DNA of 8,709 bases from positions 1 to 8,709 of the forward strand of contig PWJF01000244.1 in assembly GCA_003560935.1 (NCBI GenBank), in the 5' to 3' direction. The notes below the pieces were generated by a model that saw only the letters and a list, made by a program, of their open reading frames with translations, did no database searches and was not told the origin of the DNA. How positions within the stretch are numbered: position 1 is the stretch's first letter; each line of letters begins with the position of its first letter. This DNA is from Ignavibacteriales bacterium (lineage in GTDB: Bacteria > Bacteroidota > Ignavibacteria > T3Sed10-11). Positions 1 to 6,621 of this stretch are shown here, piece by piece. Both the position numbers and the translations under genes were made by a program.

Positions 1-2
1 AA

Positions 3-1322
3 TCCGGAACCACATTTGCACATTCGTTAAATCAACTCCGGCGCACGACGGAGTATTATGCCGGGCGTAAAGATCAGAAAACTTCGCAACATACTATTAC
101 CGTGCACGACCGTCCGTCGATTCGCAGTTTGCAAATCACGCTCAATTATCCGTCATATACCGCACTACCCGCACGTTCGCTCGATGGGAATGCGGGAAAT
201 GTAACTGCAATCCGCGGAACACGCGCTACAATTGAAATTGCATCAAACAAAGATCTCGTCGATGCAAAGATAATCTTCAGGGAACGCGATCCTGTTGCGA
301 TGGATATCGACGGAAGGAACGCACGTACACAGTTCACAGTCGACCGTGACGACCGCTATCACATACTGCTTGAAGATACAAACGGAATACAAAATGAAGA
401 TCCGATAGAGTATACTATCCGGATGGTTGAGGATGAATATCCGATTATATCAATTGTTAAACCCGGTCGCGATAAGAATATCGATGAGAATCTTCGCCTG
501 CCTATGATATTTCGCATTCAGGATGATTTCGGCTTTACAAGATTACAACTCGGCTACCGGCTGAAGCAATCACGCTACGAACCTCCGCACGCCGAATACT
601 CGTACATTGATATACCTATTCCGTCGAATGCTTCAAACGATGAAATCGTCGAGTATCTCTGGGAAGTGCGGCAGCATATGAGATTGGCGCCGGAAGACGT
701 GGTTAGCTATTACGCCGTTGTATACGATAACGATACCGTCAGCGGTCAGAAACGAGGAGAAAGCGAAACCTATATTTTCAGACTGCCGTCGCTCGATGAA
801 GTGTTTGCCGGAATGGATCAACGGCAATCGAAATCGCGTGATGATCTTGAATACTCGGTCGATGAAGCGGAACAACTCAGACGTGAGCTTGATGATATCC
901 GGAAAGAGCTACAGCTTGCGCAGCACGAGATGAACTGGGAACGCGAGCAGCGGATGAAGGATGTGCTTGACCGCTATGAAGAACTCCAGCAAAATCTCGA
1001 ACAGATGGATCAAGACCTCGAGGAGATGGTCGACGAAATGCAGCGTCACAATATACTCTCGCATGAAACTCTCGAAAAGTATCTCGAGCTTCAGGAATTA
1101 TACCAACAACTTACCGATCCGGAATTCAGAAAAGCGATGGAGAAACTTCGCGAAGCGATGGACCGAATGGATCCCAACGAGCTTCGTGAAGCAATGAGAA
1201 ACATGTCGTTCAACGAGGAGCAATTCCGCCAATCGCTCGAGCGCACGTTGAATCTCTTAAAACGGGTACAGATTGAACAAAAGGTAGACCAGCTGCTCAA
1301 GCGGGCCGAGCAGATGGTCTAA
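3..1322 (+). CDS. DUF4175-family envelope protein, N-terminal fragment (5' partial, ends at premature in-frame TAA)
   Basis: The frame is open from the window edge, so the true start lies outside; the GTG at 102 is an internal valine codon. In-window residues 1-33 (TTEYYAG..., QHTITVHDRP) continue smoothly into the later protein. About 260 residues of Ig-like beta-rich sequence follow, typical of DUF4175 proteins, with markers LNYPSYTALPARSLDGN, DEYPIISIVKPGRD, LRLPMIFRIQDDFGFTRLQL and VVSYYAVVYDND. From about base 790 (SLDEVFAGMDQRQ) the sequence becomes a charged heptad coiled coil with many Glu, Arg, Gln and Leu. The family is membrane-anchored with a large periplasmic part, and its biochemical function is unknown. 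The fragment ends at TAA 1320-1322 in mid-helix (RAEQMV), and the same frame continues immediately. I read this as the front part of one gene with the 1347-2630 segment. The family assignment comes from recalled sequence pattern. Confidence 0.8.
   Translation, partial: SGTTFAHSLNQLRRTTEYYAGRKDQKTSQHTITVHDRPSIRSLQITLNYPSYTALPARSLDGNAGNVTAIRGTRATIEIASNKDLVDAKIIFRERDPVAMDIDGRNARTQFTVDRDDRYHILLEDTNGIQNEDPIEYTIRMVEDEYPIISIVKPGRDKNIDENLRLPMIFRIQDDFGFTRLQLGYRLKQSRYEPPHAEYSYIDIPIPSNASNDEIVEYLWEVRQHMRLAPEDVVSYYAVVYDNDTVSGQKRGESETYIFRLPSLDEVFAGMDQRQSKSRDDLEYSVDEAEQLRRELDDIRKELQLAQHEMNWEREQRMKDVLDRYEELQQNLEQMDQDLEEMVDEMQRHNILSHETLEKYLELQELYQQLTDPEFRKAMEKLREAMDRMDPNELREAMRNMSFNEEQFRQSLERTLNLLKRVQIEQKVDQLLKRAEQMV
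1320..1322 (+). other. Single in-frame TAA interrupting the DUF4175 reading frame
   Basis: Codons before this TAA read RAEQMV and codons after it read EQKTVEEEMAG, with no change of frame. Both sides are the same kind of Glu/Gln-rich coiled coil. One substitution from CAA, GAA or AAA (Gln, Glu, Lys, all natural in such a helix) would create this stop. The base after the stop is G, and I see no recognised readthrough motif or frameshift-prone run at the site. Explanations are a genuine nonsense mutation, a sequencing or assembly error, or a gene split in two. Confidence 0.85.
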
Positions 1323-1346
1323 GAGCAGAAAACCGTCGAAGAAGAG

Positions 1347-2630
1347 ATGGCAGGGATGGATGAAGCCGATCCCGACAAGGCACGACATCTTGAACAGCAG
1401 CTCGAAGATTTAAAACGTCAGCTCGAACGCATGATGGAAGAGCTTGCCGATCTGCAGAACCGGATGGAAGAATTCCCCACCGAGATGTCGCTGGACGATT
1501 TGCAGAAGACTATGGATGATATGACCGCCGCTGAAATGCAGCAGCAGATCGAACAAATGCAGCAGCAATTGCAGCAGGGAAATATGCAGCAAGCTCAGCA
1601 GCAACACGGCCAGCTTCAACAAGACCTCGGTCAGATGCAGCAGAATATTGCGCAAATGCAGCAGTCGCTGCTCGAAGATCAGATACGTCAGATCGTTAAC
1701 GAAATGCGGCGGGCGTTGCGAAATATTAACGAACTTTCGAAACGACAGGAGGATCTTCGGGACGATACACGCTCGCTCGAACCCAACTCACAATTGTTCC
1801 GCGATAACGCGCGAACGCAAAGCGAGGTGATGTCCGATCTGAGCAATGTCGTCGATGATCTCGTTGCGCTGTCGCAAAAGACCTTCGCAATTACACCCGA
1901 CATGGGAAGGGCGATCGGACGTTCATTCCAGCAAATGCAGGAGGCGCTCGACCGGCTTGATGCGCGGAGCGGCAATCAGGCATCCCAGCGGCAGGAGGGG
2001 GCGATGGGCTCGCTGAATGAAGCGTCGCTGTTGTTACAACAATCCCTTCAGGCGATGATGCAGGGAGGCGGACAGGGGGGTATGCAGGGTTTTTTGCAGC
2101 AGCTGCAGAATATGGCGGGACAACAGCAACAAATCAATATTGAAACAGGAGAGCTTGGCGAAGGACAAATGTCTATGGAGCAGCGGGCGCAGATGGCCCG
2201 GCTCGCGAGGGAACAGGAAGCTGTACGGCGATCGCTTGAAGAGTTGCAGCGTGAAATGCAAGGGACAAGTGCGCGTGAAAGAATTCTCGGTGATCTCGAA
2301 CGTATCGAGCAGGAGATGCGCGAAGTTGTGAGCGGCTTGTCGGCCGATGAATTGCAGCCTGAAACAATTCAGCGGCAGGAGCGCATCCTGAGCCGTTTGC
2401 TCGATGCTCAGCGCTCAATCCGCGAACGGGATTATGAAGAACGGCGTGAAGGACGCGTCGCCGATCAAATTTTAAGAGATAGTCCGCCCGAAATCGACCT
2501 ATCAACACAGGAGGGACGTGACAGATTGCGCGAGGATATGCTTCGTGCCGTACGCGAAGGATATTCACGCGACTACGAACAATTGATACGACGATATTTT
2601 GAATTACTGCAGGATCTTGAACGAGAGTAA
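1347..2630 (+). CDS. DUF4175-family protein, C-terminal coiled-coil and Gln-rich fragment
   Basis: This continues the preceding frame; the codons from 1323 (EQKTVEEE) belong to the same helix. The ATG at 1347 is only the first possible restart. Purine-rich GAAGAAGAG (1338-1346) abuts that ATG and lies 9 bases before an alternative ATG at 1356, so reinitiation is conceivable but poorly supported. The 427 residues are almost all predicted helix. They contain a Gln/Met-rich block (about residues 64-106), a conserved-looking DUF4175 segment (TFAITPDMGRAIGRSFQQMQ), a Gly/Gln/Met-rich linker (MMQGGGQGGMQGFLQQ), a second coiled coil, and a C-terminal segment ending REGYSRDYEQLIRRYFELL. That ending resembles the usual terminus of these proteins, where a tail helix lies near the membrane-linked partner. 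No membrane helix is visible. The VWA gene follows after 17 bases, which suggests co-transcription. As a separate protein it would lack the export anchor expected at the true N-terminus. Confidence 0.78.
   Translation: MAGMDEADPDKARHLEQQLEDLKRQLERMMEELADLQNRMEEFPTEMSLDDLQKTMDDMTAAEMQQQIEQMQQQLQQGNMQQAQQQHGQLQQDLGQMQQNIAQMQQSLLEDQIRQIVNEMRRALRNINELSKRQEDLRDDTRSLEPNSQLFRDNARTQSEVMSDLSNVVDDLVALSQKTFAITPDMGRAIGRSFQQMQEALDRLDARSGNQASQRQEGAMGSLNEASLLLQQSLQAMMQGGGQGGMQGFLQQLQNMAGQQQQINIETGELGEGQMSMEQRAQMARLAREQEAVRRSLEELQREMQGTSARERILGDLERIEQEMREVVSGLSADELQPETIQRQERILSRLLDAQRSIRERDYEERREGRVADQILRDSPPEIDLSTQEGRDRLREDMLRAVREGYSRDYEQLIRRYFELLQDLERE
1536..1664 (+). repeat. Imperfect MQQ/CAG codon repeat inside the DUF4175 coiled coil
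   Basis: This 43-codon block encodes repeated MQQ, MQQQ and QLQQ units, and 23 of its residues are Gln. At DNA level it is rich in ATGCAGCAG and CAGCAG, with interruptions. Such tracts are prone to slippage and length variation in units of three. Proteins of this family are often Gln-rich here, so the composition alone need not mean transfer or decay. Confidence 0.6.
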
Positions 2631-2647
2631 GGTAACGGTAAATATAC

Positions 2648-4804
2648 ATGCCTGATCTGTCACTTGCATTACAAACAAATCCGGTGTTATTCGGTATTCT
2701 TGCACTTATTATCGCGGCAGTTTCGTATTACATTTACCGGGTTACGGTACCGCCCATACCAGGTGGATTGAAGGCTGTCCTGATATTTCTGCGCACCGCC
2801 GGTCTCATTGCCGTTTTAATGATCTTTTTTGAACCGGTGCTTACCGTCGTGACACGAACCGAAACGCCGCCCCGTGTTGCACTTGTGGTCGATGATTCCA
2901 AAAGCATGCGTCTTGTCGACGGCGCGGGAGATCGCGCCGAAATTGTTGAACGTGTATTAGCTAACGATATATTGAACAGCCTCGAACGGCAAAACAAACT
3001 AACTACCATGCGATTTGCAGGTGAAGCCGATCAAATCGCCGCATTTCATCCCGATAGTTTTCAACTCGACGGTCCTGCCACGAACATCGATGCTGCGATG
3101 AAAAAGCTTCGCGAGATACGGGATCGTGAGAACGTACAGCTCGGTGTGCTTATCTCCGACGGAAATTATAACTTCGGACCGCGGCCGGTATACGAGGCGG
3201 AACGGCTGGGTATGCCGTTATTCACTGTCGGTATTGGCGATTCGCTCGAACAGAGGGATGTGTTGATCTCACGCGTCATCGCAAATGAAATTGCGGATCT
3301 GCATACCGAAGCTCCCGTCGATGTACGGGTTCGCAGCTCCGGTTTCGGCGGCGAACGCGTTGCAGTAACGCTTTCGGATGAAAATAATATCATCGAAGAG
3401 AAGACGATTACTCTCGAAGAAGGAACTGCCGATTACGAATTATTATTTTCTTTCCGTCCGCAAGAAGAGGGGACCAAACGATATACGGTCAGCGTCCAGG
3501 AGCTGCCGGATGAGGTAACCTATGAAAACAATCACCAATCGTTTTACGTTCGGGTAATCGACAGAAGAATGCGGGTGTTGTTGCTCGCAGGGGCGCCGAC
3601 ACAGGATGTTGTATTCCTGCGCCGGACACTGGAGAGCGACGAAACGGTGGATGTCACCATATCGATACAGAGCGCCGGCGGATCGTTCATCGGTGAAGAA
3701 CCGGCCGAAGTACGATTGCGTGAGGCGGATCTGATCATTCTTGCCGGTTTTCCCACAAACGAATCGCCGTCAGGTCTTGTGAATACTGTACTGTCTATTA
3801 TAGAAGATGAAAATAAACCGGTGTTGTTTATAGAGAGTATCCGGGCCGATGTACAGCGAATAGACAGAGTGCTACCGGTTGTCGTGGAGCGAACACGGCT
3901 TGTTGAGAGTCAGACATTTGTTCGCGTACCTGAAGAACAGACGGCGCATTCTATGTTCCGTTTCGGTGATGAACGAACCAATATTGAATGGAGTGCATTG
4001 CCTCCTATATTCAGAACGATGAACCGTTATGTAGTACGTCCCGGCTCGGAAACGTTGATTACGCACCGTTTGCAAACCGCACCGCTCGATGATACGTTTC
4101 TGGTAATACGATCCGTCGGCGGCAGAAGATCGGCGGCGATACTCGGTTACGGCGTCTGGCGGTGGAGAATGATGGGACGCGGTCCTGTCGACGGCGTGAA
4201 ACTATATGACAATATGATGCTGAATCTTGTACAATGGCTAACAACGGATGATGATGAAGACCGGGTTCGTATCACGGCGTCAAAGGAACAATATCATACC
4301 GGCGAGTCGATCGAATTTATCGGACAGGTGTACGATGAGCAATACCGTCCGCTTCCCAATGCAGAGATACGCGTTATCGTACGCTCTGATGATAGTACCT
4401 ATGAAACGATTCTCTCTCCCCGGGGACACGGCAGATATGAGGGGAGACTCAATCCGCTTCCCGAAGGCGATTACGAATTTGAAGGAATTGCAAAATACGA
4501 AGATACAGAATTGGGGAGGGACGACGGACGGTTTTTCGTCGGTGAGTTGAATCTGGAGTTTCGGGATACCAGAATGAATATCGGGGTGATGCGGCAGCTT
4601 GCTGCGATAACCGGAGGTATGTATATTCACCAGGATGAAAGGGATCGGCTTGAAGAAGTGCTGCGAAAAATCGATACTTTCGAATCCCGTGCACACACGG
4701 CATCAACAGATTACCAGCTCTGGAATCTCCCCGCAGCACTGGCGACATTGATACTGTTTTTCAGTATCGAATGGTTTCTCCGGAAACGGAACGGCATGCT
4801 TTGA
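2648..4804 (+). CDS. BatA-like von Willebrand factor A domain membrane protein
   Basis: A 718-residue inner-membrane protein with two N-terminal helices (about 12-30 and 42-62), a large periplasmic region and a C-terminal helix (about 692-711) followed by a basic tail (LRKRNGML). Residues 76-215 form a VWA domain with a complete metal-ion-dependent adhesion site: DxSxS at 82-86 (DDSKS), Thr145 in GPATNID and Asp171 in LISDG. Residues 225-303 look like a beta-sandwich. Residues 307-500 resemble the Rossmann-like, glutamine-amidotransferase-type domain common in these proteins (MRVLLLAGAPTQD, ADLIILAGFP), here with no obvious catalytic Cys. A second Ig-like domain covers about 540-632, then a short helix-rich piece (ITGGMYIHQDERD). 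Relatives sit in MoxR-DUF58-VWA clusters, where a metal-binding VWA domain is thought to engage partner proteins; the partners here are unknown. ATG 2648 is chosen because helix 1 follows at once. The ribosome-binding site is weak (AAGGT, about 14 bases upstream), so coupling to the upstream gene is possible. Confidence 0.85.
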   Translation: MPDLSLALQTNPVLFGILALIIAAVSYYIYRVTVPPIPGGLKAVLIFLRTAGLIAVLMIFFEPVLTVVTRTETPPRVALVVDDSKSMRLVDGAGDRAEIVERVLANDILNSLERQNKLTTMRFAGEADQIAAFHPDSFQLDGPATNIDAAMKKLREIRDRENVQLGVLISDGNYNFGPRPVYEAERLGMPLFTVGIGDSLEQRDVLISRVIANEIADLHTEAPVDVRVRSSGFGGERVAVTLSDENNIIEEKTITLEEGTADYELLFSFRPQEEGTKRYTVSVQELPDEVTYENNHQSFYVRVIDRRMRVLLLAGAPTQDVVFLRRTLESDETVDVTISIQSAGGSFIGEEPAEVRLREADLIILAGFPTNESPSGLVNTVLSIIEDENKPVLFIESIRADVQRIDRVLPVVVERTRLVESQTFVRVPEEQTAHSMFRFGDERTNIEWSALPPIFRTMNRYVVRPGSETLITHRLQTAPLDDTFLVIRSVGGRRSAAILGYGVWRWRMMGRGPVDGVKLYDNMMLNLVQWLTTDDDEDRVRITASKEQYHTGESIEFIGQVYDEQYRPLPNAEIRVIVRSDDSTYETILSPRGHGRYEGRLNPLPEGDYEFEGIAKYEDTELGRDDGRFFVGELNLEFRDTRMNIGVMRQLAAITGGMYIHQDERDRLEEVLRKIDTFESRAHTASTDYQLWNLPAALATLILFFSIEWFLRKRNGML

Positions 4805-4871
4805 TATTGGAACAAAAAGTCTTTTTTTGTACATTGTTATATTGTCAACTTAACCAAAAGGCGTGTGATAC
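4805..4871 (+). promoter_or_regulatory. AT-rich spacer with a possible extended -10 promoter for the PorV-like gene
   Basis: This 67-base gap is the largest between plus-strand genes. It contains TGTTATATT at 4835-4843, which fits an extended -10 element (TGn followed by a 5/6 match to TATAAT). No good -35 hexamer sits 16-18 bases upstream; A- and T-runs lie there instead. Transcription from here would start near 4850 and give a leader of about 20 bases. The site could provide a second promoter for the outer-membrane gene pair. FCB bacteria often use a different promoter consensus, so this is tentative. Confidence 0.28.
4856..4861 (+). promoter_or_regulatory. Ribosome-binding site deciding the GTG start of the PorV-like gene
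   Basis: AAAAGG lies 10 bases before the GTG at 4872. The codons that follow encode Lys-Lys and a hydrophobic signal peptide, so the GTG is well supported as start even though no ATG is present. Confidence 0.5.
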
Positions 4872-5897
4872 GTGAAAAAGATTTTAATTCTGGCGTTTGC
4901 AGCAGTATTGATACCCGCCACCGCCGGTGCGGGAAGTTTCGGTATCGGTAAATATGCCGGCGAATTCATTTCGATCGGGGTCGGTGGACGTGCCCTCGGT
5001 TTAGGAAGTGCATACGTTGCGATAGCACATGACGTGACTGCCGGCTACTGGAATCCGGCCGGACTCTCCCGGATCACCTATCCCGAAATCATTTTGATGC
5101 ACGACGAGCGATTCGGGAATTTGATGAATTACGATTACGGAGCGATTGCCCTTCCGTATGGGTCGAATGCGAGTGTCGGTATAAGTGTGATGCGTCTTGG
5201 CATCGACGGTATACCCGATACCCGCAATGCGCTCATCGATTACACCGGAGGGGGAATTCTCGATGATGCAGCACGGCTCGATTATGATCAGATAACCGAG
5301 CATAGCTGGGCTGATTGGGTTGTGTATCTTACATACAGCATGCGCCGGAGCGAACGGCTCTCGTACGGATTTAATATAAAATTTGTCCGGCGTGATTTCA
5401 TGGAGTTTCACGCTACCGGCATCGGTTTTGATGTCGGGTTATGGTACAACCCGGCCGGTAACCTATATCTCGGAGTAAACGCCCAGGATATTACAACAAC
5501 ACTTGTTGCATGGAACACCGGCACCAATGACCTTGTCTCGCCGACACTCAAGGTCGGAAGCGGCTACATGTTTGAGGCATTCGGCGGACAGTTCATTCCG
5601 CTTGTTGATCTCGATTTCCGTTTTGAGAACCGCACGTTTGCTTCGAACCTGAGTTTTGGTCCGGTTAGTGTCGATTTTCATGCGGGATTGGAATACGGTG
5701 TCCGTAATCTCTTTGCGCTGCGCGCCGGATACAACGATCTTGGTAATCTCACCCTCGGCGCAGGTGTCCATCTTCCCAAACTGGATATTGATTATTCATT
5801 CGCTCAATTTGACGGTACGGGTGAGCTTGGTAATACACACCGTATATCACTGCGTATCACACTTTCGGAAGACCGATTTGCAAGAAGAACGGATTAA
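4872..5897 (+). CDS. PorV/UPF0164-family outer-membrane beta-barrel protein
   Basis: A 341-residue protein starting at GTG with a clear Sec signal peptide (MKKILILAFAAVLIPATAGA; cleavage probably near residue 20). The mature N-terminus carries the family hallmark: SIGVGGRALGLGSAYVAIAHD at about 34-54, closely followed by the YWNPAGLS motif (59-66). The remainder alternates amphipathic strands with Gly/Asn/Asp turns, for example YGFNIKFVRRDF, GFDVGLWYNPAGNLYLGV, LFALRAGYNDLGNLTLGAGV and HRISLRITL, as in FadL-like barrels of about 14 strands. It acts in the outer membrane. In Bacteroidota, PorV carries type IX secretion substrates, but the wider family occurs in many FCB lineages without a proven role, and no other type IX component is visible here. 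The chain ends with a polar tail (SEDRFARRTD), not a terminal aromatic residue. The DUF1684 gene follows after 16 bases and is probably co-transcribed. Confidence 0.82.
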   Translation: MKKILILAFAAVLIPATAGAGSFGIGKYAGEFISIGVGGRALGLGSAYVAIAHDVTAGYWNPAGLSRITYPEIILMHDERFGNLMNYDYGAIALPYGSNASVGISVMRLGIDGIPDTRNALIDYTGGGILDDAARLDYDQITEHSWADWVVYLTYSMRRSERLSYGFNIKFVRRDFMEFHATGIGFDVGLWYNPAGNLYLGVNAQDITTTLVAWNTGTNDLVSPTLKVGSGYMFEAFGGQFIPLVDLDFRFENRTFASNLSFGPVSVDFHAGLEYGVRNLFALRAGYNDLGNLTLGAGVHLPKLDIDYSFAQFDGTGELGNTHRISLRITLSEDRFARRTD

Positions 5898-5901
5898 TCT
5901 C

Positions 5902-5905
5902 GGGG
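5902..5905 (+). promoter_or_regulatory. Ribosome-binding site supporting ATG 5914 for the DUF1684 gene
   Basis: GGGG at 5902-5905 (CGGGGACC) lies 8 bases before ATG 5914. That start gives a hydrophobic signal segment and avoids a long overlap with the PorV-like gene, although the frame is open further upstream to 5656. Confidence 0.45.
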
Positions 5906-5913
5906 ACCTATTT

Positions 5914-6594
5914 ATGACACAACTCACTTCATTTATCGTCACCGGCATACTTTTTTTTGTATTCCTGTTTAATTCAGGTTGCGTTGAGGATCCGCAGGAA
6001 CGGGCAATACGTGAAGCGCTTGCACAACCTGTTTTTGAAACGGAAGAAGATCAACAAGCATATGTCGATAGTATTAACGGTGTTCGTCATTATAAAGACG
6101 AATGGATGGTTGAGAGCTCCAATTCACCGCTTAAAGAAGACGAACGGGAGATATTTACCGGACTCGATTATTATCCGGTAAAGCTTGACCTTGTTTTCAG
6201 AGCACGGTTATATACATACAGCGATCCGGAAATAATCACGATCGGGACCACCACGGGAGATGACCGTGAAGCAATTCGCTACGGGTACATTGATTTTACC
6301 GTCGATGGAGAGCAAGCACGCCTCCATGCATATAAGTTTACCGCACATCGCGGGACGGAACTCGAGCAGTACATTTTCATACCGTTCAAAGATGCGACTT
6401 CAGGGACCGAAACGTACAGCGGCGGCAGGTATCTGGATGTTTTGGAAGAATATCCGGGAGTTGTGTTGATCGATTTTAATGATGCGTATAACCCGTATTG
6501 CGTGTACAATGAACGATATAGTTGTCCCCTTCCCCCGCGTGAGAACCATCTTTCCGCAGCGATACGGGCGGGAGAGAAGAATTACATTAACTGA
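5914..6594 (+). CDS. DUF1684-family exported protein, probable lipoprotein
   Basis: A 226-residue protein. Residues 4-19 are strongly hydrophobic and are followed by NSGC with Cys23, suggesting a lipoprotein signal. It is atypical: the N-region has no Lys or Arg, and Asn occupies the -3 lipobox position. The body matches the short form of DUF1684: W64 with SSNSPLKEDE (68-77), FTGLDYYPV (81-89), GTTTGDDREAIRYGYIDFTV (111-130), then the highly characteristic end IPFKDATSGTETYSGGRYLD (156-175), VVLIDFNDAYNPYC (183-196), SCPLPPRENHL (203-213) and IRAGEK. Conserved Cys196 and Cys204 flank the final motif and could pair or bind metal. The function of DUF1684 is not established and I assign none. 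The gene lies directly after the PorV-like gene, which suggests a periplasmic or outer-membrane location. The family call is strong; the lipoprotein call is moderate. Confidence 0.85.
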   Translation: MTQLTSFIVTGILFFVFLFNSGCVEDPQERAIREALAQPVFETEEDQQAYVDSINGVRHYKDEWMVESSNSPLKEDEREIFTGLDYYPVKLDLVFRARLYTYSDPEIITIGTTTGDDREAIRYGYIDFTVDGEQARLHAYKFTAHRGTELEQYIFIPFKDATSGTETYSGGRYLDVLEEYPGVVLIDFNDAYNPYCVYNERYSCPLPPRENHLSAAIRAGEKNYIN

Positions 6595-6621
6595 ATTACT
6601 TTGATTCCATTACTGTAATTC
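6593..6621. terminator. Possible shared stem-loop at the convergent gene ends
   Basis: GAATTAC (6593-6599) is an exact inverted repeat of GTAATTC (6615-6621), with a 15-base loop. It overlaps both stop codons; only base 6595 is non-coding between the genes. A further GAATTAC copy lies at 6579-6585 in direct orientation and could pair with the same arm. The stem is short and AT-rich with no proper U-tract on either strand, so function as a bidirectional terminator is weakly supported. Confidence 0.22.

Noticed and set aside
102..104. GTG as the start codon of the first gene
   Set aside because: The frame is open to the window edge and the 33 upstream codons read as normal family sequence, so this is an internal valine codon of a 5'-truncated gene.
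1536..1664. CAG-rich repeats as a tandem-repeat or CRISPR-like array
   Set aside because: The units are irregular, codon-phased and explained by a Gln-rich coiled coil; there are no uniform repeats or spacers.
2173..2649. Minus-strand open frame of 158 codons
   Set aside because: It lies fully antisense to the Gln/Glu-rich coiled coil, has no recognisable domain, and its Arg/Ala/His-rich composition is what the opposite strand of such codons gives.
4280..4696. Minus-strand open frame of 138 codons
   Set aside because: It is antisense to the VWA gene's C-terminal domains and shows no family motif, credible signal or ribosome-binding context.
4812..4830. ACAAAAA/TTTTTGT inverted repeat as an intrinsic terminator after the VWA gene
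   Set aside because: The 7-base stem has one G-C pair class position and is otherwise A/T only, with a 5-base loop and no stable GC stem, so it is probably an AT-rich promoter or spacer feature.
5001..5411. Minus-strand open frame of 136 codons
   Set aside because: It is antisense to the strongly supported PorV-like gene, with no recognisable content.
4872..5897. Assigning the PorV-like gene to an active type IX secretion system
   Set aside because: Only the family hallmark is visible. No other type IX component and no cargo with a C-terminal sorting domain is present in the window.
5656..5913. Upstream extension of the DUF1684 frame
   Set aside because: It would overlap the PorV-like gene by about 240 bases and bury the signal segment inside the protein. 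ATG 5914 has a ribosome-binding site and gives the expected exported form.
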